Source of the DNA: Roseateles saccharophilus | Lineage (GTDB): Bacteria > Pseudomonadota > Gammaproteobacteria > Burkholderiales > Burkholderiaceae_C | NCBI RefSeq assembly: GCF_004342485.1 | Contig: NZ_SMBU01000027.1 | Location: 1-64,000 of the forward strand | Length of the DNA stretch: 64,000 bases | Direction of reading: 5' to 3' | Shown here: piece by piece, positions 34,075 through 44,203 of the stretch | Layout of the letters: every line of letters starts with the position of its first letter | Numbering within the stretch: the first letter of the stretch is position 1 | Translations under genes and position numbers: made by a program | Notes under the pieces: generated by a model | Database searches by the model: none | The model's input: only the letters and a program-made list of their open reading frames with translations | What the model was told of the DNA's origin: nothing

Positions 34075-34497
34075 CTATTCCTGTTTCGTGACGGCCATGG
34101 TGCCGCTGGCCTTGGCCACGAGCCTGCGCTCGCCGCCCGTCGCCACCGCGTACACCTCGGCCTCGGTGAAAGAGACTTGTCGGCCGGGTTTGACGACCCA
34201 AGCCTCGCATTCCAGCCGCTCACCGCTGGCGCCGCGCAGCAGGCTGGTCTTGAATTCGGCGGTCAACACCCAGTGGCCGTCGGCGGCACAGGTCTGGGCC
34301 GCAGCGCCCATCGTGTGGTCGGCCAGCGCAGCGATGACGCCGGCATGCACGACGCCGGTGTGCTGGCAGTGCCGCTTCTCGATGGTGATCCGCGTCCATA
34401 CCCGGCCGGGATCGACAGCCGTGGGCTCCACGCCCAGGTCGGCCATGAAGGGCGCCGAGCGGAAGAAACCGCGCAGCGTGTCGAGGTCGACCTGCAT
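34075..34497 (-). CDS. PaaI-type hotdog thioesterase (second of three)
   Basis: A 140 aa hotdog-fold thioesterase with HTGVVHAGVIAALADHTMG, the PaaI/DUF4442-like active-site helix. It begins 1 bp after the first thioesterase stop, so translation is likely coupled. It probably hydrolyses acyl-CoA dead-end products or releases CoA during beta-oxidation. The longer frame upstream is in the wrong phase of the neighbour. Confidence 0.82.
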   Translation of the reverse strand: MQVDLDTLRGFFRSAPFMADLGVEPTAVDPGRVWTRITIEKRHCQHTGVVHAGVIAALADHTMGAAAQTCAADGHWVLTAEFKTSLLRGASGERLECEAWVVKPGRQVSFTEAEVYAVATGGERRLVAKASGTMAVTKQE

Positions 34498-34498
34498 C

Positions 34499-34917
34499 TC
34501 ACTCGCCCTGCGAGAGCTTGACGATGGTGCCCTGGGCCACGGCGCAGAGCTTCTCGACGCCATCCTGCACCGCGAACACGTCGCAGCGGCAGACGGCCTG
34601 CGTGCGGCCGGCATTGACAGCCTCGGCACGCGCGATCAGCAGCTCGCCGACGGCGGGGCGCAGGTAGTTGATCTTGTACTCGCTGGTCAGCGCGTCGGAC
34701 GCGAAGGCCGTGCCGCCGGCGAAGGTCAGCGCGTTGTCGGCCAGATAGCTGAGCACGCCGCCATGTGCGAACCCGTGCTGCTGCTGCAGCTCGGGCCTGA
34801 GCGCCAGCCGCAGCTCGACGCGGCCCGGCGCCACCGCGCCGATCTCCACGCCGAGCAGGCGGCTGAAGGGCTGCGAAGCGAGGATGTCCGCGCCGCGCCT
34901 GAGGAAAGCCTCTTGGC

Positions 34918-34921
<4 letters not shown>
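34499..34921 (-). CDS. PaaI-type hotdog thioesterase (first of three)
   Basis: A 140 aa hotdog-fold protein with [19 protein letters not shown], the His-Gly-Gly/Asp signature. The start is GTG at 34921 overlapping the thiolase stop (GTGA). No ATG fits the domain start. It is directly followed by a second, different thioesterase. Confidence 0.8.
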
Positions 34922-36093
<1,172 letters not shown>

Positions 36094-36123
36094 GTCTTGA
36101 TCCTTGTTCGGTAGGCCGGGGGC

Positions 36124-38217
36124 TTAAGTGAAGGACTTGCCTTCAGCCACCAGTCGGGCCAGCAGCGGCGCCGGCGTCCAGAACGCGCCGTCGTCCATCG
36201 GGTTCTTCGCAAAGCGCTTCATCGCCTGCACGACGTTGAAGAGGCCCAGCGTGTCGGCGTAGCACATCGGGCCGCCGCGCCAGATCGGGAAGCCGTAGCC
36301 GGTGAGATAGACCATGTCCACGTCCGAGGCGCGCTGGGCGATGCCCTCCTCCAGCAGGTGGGCGGCCTCGTTGACGAGGGCGAACACCAGGCGGTGCACG
36401 ATCTCCTCATCGCTGATGTCGCGCGTCTTCGCGCCGATGGCCTCGCGGTGCTTCTTCAGCATCTCGTCGACGATCGGCGACGGAATGGCGTCGCGCTTGC
36501 CGGGCTGGTAGTCGTACCAGCCGGCACCGGTCTTCTGGCCGAAACGGCCCAGCTCGCACAGGCGGTCGGCGCTGGCCGAATACTTCATGCCGGGCTTCTC
36601 GACATAGCGGCGCTTGCGGATGGCCCAGCCGATGTCGTTGCCGGCCAGGTCGCCCATACGGAAGGGGCCCATCGCGAAGCCGAACTTCTCGACCGCCTTG
36701 TCCACCTGCTGCGGGCTGCAGCCCTCGTCCAGCAGGAAGCCGGCCTGGCGGCTGTACTGCTCGATCATGCGGTTGCCGATGAAACCGTCGCAGACGCCGG
36801 ACACGACGGCCGTCTTCTTGATCTTCTTGGCCGTCGCCATCACCGTGGCCAGCACGTCCTTGGCGGTGGCCTTGCCGCGCACCACCTCCAGCAGCTTCAT
36901 CACATTGGCCGGGCTGAAGAAGTGCATGCCCACCACGTCCTGCGGACGCCTGGTGAAGGCCGCGATCTTGTCGACGTCCAGCGTGGAGGTGTTGGACGCC
37001 AGGATGGCGCCGGGCTTGGCGACCTCGTCCAGTTGCTTGAAGACGGCCTCCTTGACGCCGATCTCCTCGAACACCGCCTCGATGATGAGGTCGCAGTCCT
37101 TCAGGTCAGCGTAGTTCAGCGTCGGGCTCAAGAGCGCCATGCGCTGGGCGTACTTGTCTTCCTTCAGCTTGCCCTTCTTGACCTGGGCCTCGTAGTTCTT
37201 CCTGATGGTCGCGACGCCGCGGTCCAGAGCTTCCTGCTTGGTCTCCAGGATGGTGACGGGAAGACCAGCGTTCAGGAAGTTCATCGAGATGCCGCCGCCC
37301 ATCGTGCCGGCGCCGATGACGCCGACCTTGGCGATGGTGCGCAGCGGCGTGTCCTCGGGCACGTCGGCGATCTTGCTGGCCACGCGCTCAGCGAAGAACA
37401 GATGGCGCAGCGCCTTGGACTCGGGCGTCACCATCAGCGCCGCGAAGCCCTCACGCTCGGCGCGCATGCCGTCGTCAAACTTCAGCTTGACCGCACCGGC
37501 CACCGCCTCCAGGCAGCGCAGCGGCGCCGGGAAGTTCTTCGACATACCACCCACCATGTTGCGGGCGAACTGGAAGTAGGCGTCGGCATTCGGGTGGCGG
37601 GCCTTGAGGTCGCGCACCTTGGGCAGCGGGCGCTTCTCGGAGATCTCTTCGGCGAACTTGACGGCCGCGCCCACCACGTCGGCATCGACGACCTTGTCGA
37701 ACAGCTTCTGGCCCGGGACCATGGCCAGCATCTGCGCCTCGACGGGCTCGCCGCTGACAATCATGTTCAGCGCGGGCTCCACGCCGAGGGCGCGGGGCAG
37801 GCGCTGCGTGCCGCCGGCGCCGGGCAGCAGGCCCAGCTTCACCTCGGGCAACGCGACCTTGGTGCCGGTCTGCGCGACACGGTAATGGCAGCCCAGCGAC
37901 AGCTCCAGGCCGCCACCCATGCAGACGCTGTGGATGGCCGCGACGATGGGCTTGCTGCAGTTCTCGACCAGCGAGATCAAGCTCAGCAGATTGGGCTCGG
38001 CCAGCGCCTTGGGGCTGCCGAACTCCTTGATGTCGGCACCGCCCGAGAAGGCCTTGCCGGCACCGGTGATGACCAAGGCGGCGATGGCCGGATCGGCCTC
38101 CGCGCGCTCCACGCCGGCCGCGACGGCCGAGCGAGTGGCAAGACCCAGACCGTTGACCGGAGGGTTGTCGAGCGTGATCACGGCAATGCTGCCGCGGACT
38201 TCGTAATGGGCTGTCAT
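36124..38217 (-). CDS. Enoyl-CoA hydratase / 3-hydroxyacyl-CoA dehydrogenase (FadJ/FadB-like)
   Basis: A 697 aa fusion protein. The N-terminal crotonase domain (about 1-185) has [15 protein letters not shown] and oxyanion-hole residues; the 3-hydroxyacyl-CoA dehydrogenase domain begins near 295 with the Rossmann motif [12 protein letters not shown] and has [10 protein letters not shown] choose the ATG at 38217, preceded by GAGG, over a GTG two codons upstream. It leads a seven-gene beta-oxidation operon. A TetR-like operator lies about 55-70 bp upstream. Confidence 0.92.
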   Translation of the reverse strand: MTAHYEVRGSIAVITLDNPPVNGLGLATRSAVAAGVERAEADPAIAALVITGAGKAFSGGADIKEFGSPKALAEPNLLSLISLVENCSKPIVAAIHSVCMGGGLELSLGCHYRVAQTGTKVALPEVKLGLLPGAGGTQRLPRALGVEPALNMIVSGEPVEAQMLAMVPGQKLFDKVVDADVVGAAVKFAEEISEKRPLPKVRDLKARHPNADAYFQFARNMVGGMSKNFPAPLRCLEAVAGAVKLKFDDGMRAEREGFAALMVTPESKALRHLFFAERVASKIADVPEDTPLRTIAKVGVIGAGTMGGGISMNFLNAGLPVTILETKQEALDRGVATIRKNYEAQVKKGKLKEDKYAQRMALLSPTLNYADLKDCDLIIEAVFEEIGVKEAVFKQLDEVAKPGAILASNTSTLDVDKIAAFTRRPQDVVGMHFFSPANVMKLLEVVRGKATAKDVLATVMATAKKIKKTAVVSGVCDGFIGNRMIEQYSRQAGFLLDEGCSPQQVDKAVEKFGFAMGPFRMGDLAGNDIGWAIRKRRYVEKPGMKYSASADRLCELGRFGQKTGAGWYDYQPGKRDAIPSPIVDEMLKKHREAIGAKTRDISDEEIVHRLVFALVNEAAHLLEEGIAQRASDVDMVYLTGYGFPIWRGGPMCYADTLGLFNVVQAMKRFAKNPMDDGAFWTPAPLLARLVAEGKSFT

Positions 38218-38271
38218 GGGCACGACCTCGGTTGACGGGCCATGCCGCGTCTCCTGCAGCCGGCCCAGAAA

Positions 38272-38287
38272 TAGAACGACCGTTCGA
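38272..38287. promoter_or_regulatory. TetR-type operator upstream of the beta-oxidation operon
   Basis: GAACG at 38274-38278 and CGTTC at 38281-38285 are inverted around AC, in the context TAGAACGACCGTTCGA. Fatty-acid TetR repressors of betaproteobacteria bind sites of this GAACG-CGTTC kind. No repressor gene is in the window, so control would be in trans. Confidence 0.5.
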
Positions 38288-38346
38288 TTCTAGGCAGCGG
38301 TCCGGGCGCAGTCTTGTCCCGGCAGTGACAAGGCTGTTTCAGCGCC

Positions 38347-38724
38347 TCACTCGGGGTTGCGACGCAGCACCACGGTGTCCTTGAAGGCCTGCGGCCTTTC
38401 CTTGGCCGCCTGCGGGTTCAGCTTGGACTCGGCATACAGCCGCGCCGCTTCGGCCGGGTCCTGCACGGGTTCGGGCGCGGGCGCCGGCCGCGGCGCGGGG
38501 CGCACCGCCAAGCGCAGCTCATGGCATTCGCGCTGCAACTGCTCGATCTGCTTGCGCGCCTGCGTGACCTGCTGCGAAATCTGCTGGCGCGCCTGCTCGA
38601 CATGCAGCAGGCGCTGATGCTCCTGCTTCATGCGGCGCGACAGCCAGGCGAACACCGCGCCCGCCCCCAGCACCAGGCCCAGCACCAGGCTGCCCAGCAT
38701 TTGAATCGTTTGGCTGTTGTCCAT
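38347..38724 (-). CDS. Small membrane-anchored coiled-coil protein
   Basis: A 125 aa protein. It has one N-terminal transmembrane helix (about residues 8-28, Gly/Leu/Val-rich) and then a Gln/Arg-rich coiled coil (about 30-70; SRRMKQEHQRLLHVEQ). A Pro/Ala-rich linker and a short charged tail follow. The architecture resembles YhcB/DUF1043-like proteins involved in envelope growth, but I cannot assign it to that family with certainty. It is a single gene in front of the plus-strand vanZ-like gene. Confidence 0.6.
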   Translation of the reverse strand: MDNSQTIQMLGSLVLGLVLGAGAVFAWLSRRMKQEHQRLLHVEQARQQISQQVTQARKQIEQLQRECHELRLAVRPAPRPAPAPEPVQDPAEAARLYAESKLNPQAAKERPQAFKDTVVLRRNPE

Positions 38725-38945
38725 GGCTTCTCCCCTGGCTTCCTTATCCCTGCAAATGTATAGGCCAGGGGCCGCGGCGCGTCGACCCCATCCGCGAGGC
38801 CAAGGGTTTCCCACGAGTCGCCGCAGGGCGCGGCGCTTGGGCGGCCCGCCCTGCCTGCTGCGCGTGCTGTCACTGCTGCTGGTCTGGCACACCCGCCGCC
38901 TGCCGCTGGACCCCCGCTTCAGGCCCGACACGCCAGGCCGCCACA

Positions 38946-39347
38946 ATGCGGCCCGCCATGCCAAGCTTCATCGTCAACCTCTGCACCGCACCCGAGCGCC
39001 GCGCGATGTGGCGCCTGCTGCTCGCCGCCCTGCTCGTCGTCATCACCTGGCTCGCGCTGATCCCGGCGCCGCCCAAGATGATCACCACGGGCTGGGACAA
39101 GTCCAACCATGCCCTCGCCTTCGCGTCGCTGGCCTTCGCCAGCGCCTGGGCCATCTGGCCGCGGCCGCGGCAGTGGCCCTTCCTGTTCATCGCCGTGCTG
39201 GCCTATGGCGGTGCCATCGAGATCGCGCAGAGCTATCTGCCGCCACGGGAGGGCGACTGGTTCGACCTGCTGGCCGACGGCGTCGGCGTCTCGCTGGGCC
39301 TGCTGCTGGCCTGGCCCATCTCGGCCAGCACCCAACGCCGGCGCTGA
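38946..39347 (+). CDS. VanZ-like family membrane protein
   Basis: A 133 aa protein with four hydrophobic segments and the VanZ-like pattern W-D-K-S-N-H-x-L-A-F near residue 49 followed by YGGAIEIAQSYLPPREGDWFDLLADG. Proteins of this family are widespread and mostly uncharacterised; the glycopeptide-resistance name is historical. An in-frame ATG at 38958 is an equally plausible start. Confidence 0.78.
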   Translation: MRPAMPSFIVNLCTAPERRAMWRLLLAALLVVITWLALIPAPPKMITTGWDKSNHALAFASLAFASAWAIWPRPRQWPFLFIAVLAYGGAIEIAQSYLPPREGDWFDLLADGVGVSLGLLLAWPISASTQRRR

Positions 39348-39440
39348 GGCAGGCAGCGCGCAAGTTCCCTTGCAGGCCGTGAGGTCATCCCCGGGGAACT
39401 GACACACCGTTGGCAGCAGTTTGCGCTACGGTTGGCCCCC

Positions 39441-40592
39441 ATGTTGACCGACTTGCTCCGCACCACACGTGCCCGCACGCTGGCCCTGGCCGCACCGCTG
39501 TCGAACGAGGACGCGCAGCTGCAGTCCATGCCCGACGCCAGTCCGGCCAAATGGCATCTGGCCCACACGAGCTGGTTCTTCGAGGCCCTGGTGCTGCAGC
39601 CCCATCTGCCGGGCTACTGCGTCTTCGACGAGCGCTGGCCCCGGCTGTTCAACTCCTATTACGAGAGCCTGGGCCCGCGTCATGCGCGCCCGCAGCGCGG
39701 CCTGCTGAGCCGGCCCTCGCTCGACGAGGTGAAGGGCTACCGCCGGCATGTCGACGCGGCCCTGGCCGACCTGCTGCCGTTCGCGTCCGACGCGGCCCGC
39801 GCGCTGATCGAGCTGGGCTGCCACCACGAGCAGCAGCACCAGGAACTGCTGCTGACCGACATCCTGCATGCCTTTTCGTGCAACCCTTTGCTACCGGCGT
39901 ATCAGCCGCAGCGGCCCGAGCCGGCCCGAGCGCCGGCCCAGGCCTGGTTGAAGCACCCGGGCGGCGTCATCGACATCGGCCACACGGGCGCAGGCTTCGC
40001 CTTCGACAACGAAGGCCCGCGCCACCGCGTGCTGCTCGAAGCCTTCGAGATCAGCAACCGCCTCGTTACCTGCGGTGAGTACGCCGACTTCGTCGCTGCC
40101 GGCGGCTACCGCGAGCCGCTGCTGTGGCTGTCGGACGGCTGGGCCACCGTGCAGGCCCAGGGCTGGCAGCGGCCCTTGTACTGGCAGCAGGACGGCAGCG
40201 TCTTCGGCCTGCATGGCGTGCAGGCGCTGGACCCCGATGCCCCGGTCACGCAGCTGAGCTTCTACGAGGCCTGCGCCTTCGCCGAATGGGCGGGTGCGCG
40301 GCTGCCGACCGAATTCGAGTGGGAGGCCGCGTCGATATTGCCGGGCTTCGAGCAGGCCGCAGACCCGGCCTGGGGGGCCTGGCAATGGACGCGCTCGGAC
40401 TATGCCCCCTATCCCGGCTTCAAGCCGGCGGCCGGCGCCGTGGGGGAGTACAACGGCAAATTCATGGTCGGCCAGCAGGTGCTGCGCGGCGGCAGCCTCG
40501 CGACACCGGCCGGCCATGCGCGACCGAGCTACCGCAATTTCTTCCCGCCGGCCGCGCGCTGGCAGTTCAGTGGACTGAGGCTCGCACGATGA
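39441..40592 (+). CDS. egtB: Ergothioneine biosynthesis protein EgtB
   Basis: A 383 aa non-haem iron sulfoxide synthase. The N-terminal DinB_2-like domain supplies iron-ligand histidines (WHLAHTSW around 38-45 and HHEQQHQE at 128-135), and the C-terminal formylglycine-generating-enzyme-like domain (about 165-383) ends in FSGLRLAR. It joins trimethylhistidine to a thiol donor. The protein is shorter than mycobacterial EgtB (about 430 aa). I use the ATG at 39441. It overlaps egtD by 4 bp. Confidence 0.9.
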   Translation: MLTDLLRTTRARTLALAAPLSNEDAQLQSMPDASPAKWHLAHTSWFFEALVLQPHLPGYCVFDERWPRLFNSYYESLGPRHARPQRGLLSRPSLDEVKGYRRHVDAALADLLPFASDAARALIELGCHHEQQHQELLLTDILHAFSCNPLLPAYQPQRPEPARAPAQAWLKHPGGVIDIGHTGAGFAFDNEGPRHRVLLEAFEISNRLVTCGEYADFVAAGGYREPLLWLSDGWATVQAQGWQRPLYWQQDGSVFGLHGVQALDPDAPVTQLSFYEACAFAEWAGARLPTEFEWEAASILPGFEQAADPAWGAWQWTRSDYAPYPGFKPAAGAVGEYNGKFMVGQQVLRGGSLATPAGHARPSYRNFFPPAARWQFSGLRLAR

Positions 40593-41560
40593 AACCAGGA
40601 GTCGAATGGGGCCAGCCCCGCACCTGCACGGACAACGAGCAGTTCGGCGCCGACCTGCACGCCGCGCTGGTCCGCACGCCCAAGGCCATCTCGCCCAAAT
40701 ACTTCTACGACGAGGCCGGCTCGCGCCTGTTCGAGCAGATCTGCGAGCTGCCCGAGTACTACCCGACGCGCACCGAGCTGGCCCTGCTCGAGGCCCATGC
40801 GGCCGACATGGCCGAGCAGTTCGGGCCGGGCGTGCAACTCGTCGAATACGGCGCCGGCGCGCTGCGCAAGGTGCGCCTGCTGCTGGACGCGCTGCCGCGC
40901 GACGGCGCGCAGTTCGTCCCCGTGGACATCTCCGGCCCGCACCTGCTGGCCGCCTGCGATGCGCTCGCGGCCGACTACCCCGGCCTCGCCATCCAGCCGC
41001 TGGTGGCGGACTTCACGCAGGCCCACACGCTGCCACCCTGTCCCGACGGCAGCCGCCGCGTCGGCTTCTTCCCCGGCTCCAGCATCGGCAACTTCACGCC
41101 CGCCGAGGCCGAGGCCTTCCTGCGCCTGGCCGCGGCCGAACTGGCCGGCGGCGGCCTGCTGATCGGCATCGACCTGGAGAAAGACCACGACGTGCTGCAC
41201 GCCGCCTATAACGACGCGGCCGGCGTCACCGCGGCCTTCAACCTCAACGTGCTGGAGCGCGCCCGCAAGGAGCTGGGCGCCGAGTTCCCGCAGGGCGGCT
41301 TCGAGCACCTGGCCTTCTACAACCCCGCTTACCGGCGCATCGAGATGCATCTGCGCGCGACGCGGCCGCTGGAGTTGCGGGTCGGCGGCGAAGCCTATGC
41401 CTTCCGCGAGGGCGAGACGCTGCACACCGAGCATTCGCACAAGTACACGGTGTCGGGTTTCCAGGCCATGGCCGAGCGGGCGGGGTTCAGGCCGGGCAAG
41501 GTCTGGATGGATGCGAACCGGTGGTTTGCGGTGCTGTGGCTGGAGGCGGCGGGCGGTTGA
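40589..41560 (+). CDS. egtD: L-histidine N-alpha-methyltransferase EgtD
   Basis: A 323 aa SAM-dependent methyltransferase of the EgtD family. The SAM-binding segment VEYGAGALRKVRLLL lies near residues 83-97, followed by VPVDIS and FFPGSSIGNF. It trimethylates histidine to hercynine, the first step of ergothioneine synthesis. The ATGA overlap with egtB fixes the start. No egtA, egtC or egtE is adjacent, as is common in proteobacteria, where EgtB may use cysteine directly. Confidence 0.92.
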   Translation: MKPGVEWGQPRTCTDNEQFGADLHAALVRTPKAISPKYFYDEAGSRLFEQICELPEYYPTRTELALLEAHAADMAEQFGPGVQLVEYGAGALRKVRLLLDALPRDGAQFVPVDISGPHLLAACDALAADYPGLAIQPLVADFTQAHTLPPCPDGSRRVGFFPGSSIGNFTPAEAEAFLRLAAAELAGGGLLIGIDLEKDHDVLHAAYNDAAGVTAAFNLNVLERARKELGAEFPQGGFEHLAFYNPAYRRIEMHLRATRPLELRVGGEAYAFREGETLHTEHSHKYTVSGFQAMAERAGFRPGKVWMDANRWFAVLWLEAAGG

Positions 41561-41586
41561 GGCTACGGGTGCAACGCGCGAATGGC

Positions 41587-41612
41587 GTAGGGCGGGTCGC
41601 GCCCCACCCTAC
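41587..41612. terminator. Hairpin between convergent egtD and urtE
   Basis: GTAGGG (41587-41592) pairs with CCCTAC (41607-41612), with GGG/CCC pairing inside and the loop TCGCG. It lies 27 bp after egtD and 20 bp after the urtE stop on the other strand. There is no long T-run; it may work as a bidirectional terminator or be a dispersed GC-rich repeat. Confidence 0.5.
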
Positions 41613-41632
41613 TCGGCTGGGTTAGAGGTCAT

Positions 41633-42337
41633 TCAGATCGCTAGCCGTTCCCGCACGCCGTTCGACGCCATATCGGCGCCCCGCCCGCGCATGACGATCT
41701 CGCCACGCTGCATCAGCAGATACTGATCCGCCAGCTCAGCAGCGAAGTCGTAGAACTGCTCGACGAGCACGACAGACAGGCCCTTGTCGTGAGCGAGATG
41801 CCGGATGACGCGGCCGATGTCCTGGATGACGTTGGGCTGTATGCCCTCGGTGGGCTCGTCCAGCAGCAGCACCTTCGGCCCCGGCGCGAGCGCGCGGGCG
41901 ATCGCGAGCTGCTGCTGCTGGCCGCCGGACAGGTCGCCGCCGCGACGGCCGCGCATCTTGTCGAGCACGGGGAAAAGCTCGAACAGCTCCCGGGGCAAGG
42001 GCGTGCCGGCGGGCTGGCTGCTCAGGCCCATCTGCAGGTTCTCGATGACCGACAGCCGCCCGAAGATCTCGCGGCCCTGCGGCACATAGCCCAAGCCGGC
42101 GCGCACACGCTGGTGGGTGCGCAGCTTGCCGATGTTTTCGCCGGCCAGCGCGATGCTGCCGGACGTGACGGGCACGACGCCCATCAGGCCCTTCAGCAGC
42201 GTCGTCTTGCCGACGCCGTTGCGGCCCAGCACGACGGTGATCTCGCCGGGCTTCAGCCCAAAGCTCAGGCCGCGCAGGATGTGCGAACCGCCGTAGTGCT
42301 GGTGCAGGCTCTCGACGGTCAGGATGTCATCGGCCAA
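41633..42337 (-). CDS. urtE: Urea ABC transporter ATP-binding protein UrtE
   Basis: A 234 aa LivF-type ATPase with Walker A GRNGVGKTT, signature LSGGQQQQLAIARAL and Walker B LLLDEPTEGIQPN, the last being characteristic of UrtE. It pairs with UrtD to energise urea import. The start is TTG at 42337, overlapping the urtD end by 11 bp. It is the last gene of urtABCDE. Confidence 0.93.
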   Translation of the reverse strand: MADDILTVESLHQHYGGSHILRGLSFGLKPGEITVVLGRNGVGKTTLLKGLMGVVPVTSGSIALAGENIGKLRTHQRVRAGLGYVPQGREIFGRLSVIENLQMGLSSQPAGTPLPRELFELFPVLDKMRGRRGGDLSGGQQQQLAIARALAPGPKVLLLDEPTEGIQPNVIQDIGRVIRHLAHDKGLSVVLVEQFYDFAAELADQYLLMQRGEIVMRGRGADMASNGVRERLAI

Positions 42338-43160
42338 GGTACACCTCGATCACCTTCTCATCCGATTGAACCTGCGCCATCGTGCCTTCGGCCAGCGTCT
42401 GCCCTTCATGCAGGACCGTGACCATGCGGTGCGCGCCCGCCAGCGTGCCGACGAAGGCCATGTCGTGCTCGACGACGACGAGGGAGTGCTTGCCCTCCAG
42501 GCTCAGGAACAGCTCGGCCGTGCGTTCGGTTTCCTCGTCCGTCATGCCGGCCACGGGCTCATCCAGCAGCAGGAGTTTCGGGTCTTGCGCCAGCAACATG
42601 CCGATCTCCAGCCACTGCTTCTGGCCGTGGCTGAGCAGGCCGGCGACGCGGTCGCTGTCGTCGGCCAGATGGACGGTCTTCAGCAGCTCGCCCAGGCGGT
42701 CGCGCTGCTCGCCGCTCAGTCTGGCCCGCATCGCGAAGCGGGCGCGGCGGTCGCCGGCCAGGGCCAGCTCGAGGTTCTCGGCCACCGTCAGCGCCTCGAA
42801 GACCGTGGGCTTCTGGAACTTGCGGCCTATGCCCGCGCGGGCGATCTCGGCCTCGTTCATCAGGCGCAGGTCGAGGTTGCTGCCGAAGAAGATGCGGCCA
42901 CTGTCGGGCCGGGTCTTGCCGGTGATGCAGTCCATCGTCGTCGTCTTGCCGGCACCGTTGGGGCCGATGACGCAGCGCAGCTCGCCCACGCCAACGGTGA
43001 AGCTCAGGCCGCCCAGCGCCTGAAAACCGTCGAAGGCGACCCTGAGGTCTTCGACATACAGGGCCACGCCCTGGTTGAAGACCGGCTCGCCGGCCGTCGC
43101 GATGCGAGTCAGCGCGCGGGCATGGGCCTCGGCGCCGGCTTCAAGAAGCTCCGGCGTCAT
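42327..43160 (-). CDS. urtD: Urea ABC transporter ATP-binding protein UrtD
   Basis: A 277 aa LivG-type ATPase: Walker A GPNGAGKTT near residue 67, signature LSHGQKQWLEIGMLL, Walker B LLLDEPVAGMTDEE. The HGQKQ signature is typical of UrtD. An N-terminal extension of about 30 residues precedes the nucleotide domain. The start overlaps the urtC stop (ATGA). Confidence 0.93.
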   Translation of the reverse strand: MTPELLEAGAEAHARALTRIATAGEPVFNQGVALYVEDLRVAFDGFQALGGLSFTVGVGELRCVIGPNGAGKTTTMDCITGKTRPDSGRIFFGSNLDLRLMNEAEIARAGIGRKFQKPTVFEALTVAENLELALAGDRRARFAMRARLSGEQRDRLGELLKTVHLADDSDRVAGLLSHGQKQWLEIGMLLAQDPKLLLLDEPVAGMTDEETERTAELFLSLEGKHSLVVVEHDMAFVGTLAGAHRMVTVLHEGQTLAEGTMAQVQSDEKVIEVYLGR

Positions 43161-44203
43161 TTCTTGAACCTCCGCGCCAGCCCCATCAAGCCCTGAGGCA
43201 GGAACAACGTCACCGCGATGAAGAGCCCGCCGAGGATGTAGAGCCAGCCCTCGGGCCACCAGGCCGTGAAGACGGACTTGCTGCCGTTGACGAAAAAGGC
43301 GCCCAGCACCGGGCCGATCAGCGTGCCGCGCCCGCCCACGGCGGCCCAGATGGCCATCTCGATGCTGGCCGCCGGGCTCATCTCGCCGGGGTTGATGATG
43401 CCCACCTGCGGCACGTAGAGGGCGCCGGCCAGCGCGCACATCAGCGCGGAGATGACATAGGCGCTGAGCTTGAAGGCGACGGGGTCGTAGCCCAGAAAGC
43501 GCACGCGGCCCTCGGCATCGCGGATGGCCTGCAGGATGCGGCCCCAGCGGCTTTGCGTCAGCGCCCGAGCGACGAGGTAGCAGACGATCAGCGCCACGCC
43601 GCTGGCCACGCACAGCGCCACCTTCATGCCCGGCGTGTTCAGGGAGTAGCCCGCGATGCGCTTGAAGTCGGTGAAGCCGTTGTTGCCGCCGAAGCCCGTC
43701 TCGTTGCGGAAGAACAGCAGCATGGCCGCCACGGTGAGGGCCTGCGTGATGATGGAGAAGTAGACGCCCTGGATGCGCGAGCGGAAGGCGAACCAGCCGA
43801 ACACGGCGGCAATCAGCCCGGGCACGGCCAGCGCCAGCACGAGCTGGGCCGCGAGCGAGTCGCTGAGCGCCCAATGCCAGGGCAGCTCCTTCCAGTTCAG
43901 GAAGACCATGAAGTCCGGCAGGTCCGACTGGTACTGGCCCTCGCGGCCGATCTGGCGCATCAGATACATGCCCATGCCATAGCCGCCGAGCGCGAAGTAC
44001 AGGCCGTGCCCCAGCGACAGGATGCCGCCGAAGCCCCAGATCAGGTCCAGGGCCAGCGCGCAGATGGCAAAGCACAGGAACTTGCCGAGCAGGCCCACGT
44101 AGAACTCGCTCAGATGCAATGCATGGCCTGGCGGGAAGGCCAGGTGCAGAAGCGGCACGAGCAGCAGCAGCACCGCCACAACGATGAGTGCAGCACGCTT
44201 CAT
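43157..44203 (-). CDS. urtC: Urea ABC transporter permease UrtC
   Basis: A 348 aa LivM-type permease with about ten hydrophobic segments and the conserved GYGMGMYLMRQIG and EGRVRFLGYDPVAFK cytoplasmic loops. The ATG at 44203 overlaps the urtB stop by 4 bp; the long frame upstream is an opposite reading of urtB. It forms the membrane pore with UrtB. Confidence 0.93.
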   Translation of the reverse strand: MKRAALIVVAVLLLLVPLLHLAFPPGHALHLSEFYVGLLGKFLCFAICALALDLIWGFGGILSLGHGLYFALGGYGMGMYLMRQIGREGQYQSDLPDFMVFLNWKELPWHWALSDSLAAQLVLALAVPGLIAAVFGWFAFRSRIQGVYFSIITQALTVAAMLLFFRNETGFGGNNGFTDFKRIAGYSLNTPGMKVALCVASGVALIVCYLVARALTQSRWGRILQAIRDAEGRVRFLGYDPVAFKLSAYVISALMCALAGALYVPQVGIINPGEMSPAASIEMAIWAAVGGRGTLIGPVLGAFFVNGSKSVFTAWWPEGWLYILGGLFIAVTLFLPQGLMGLARRFKK

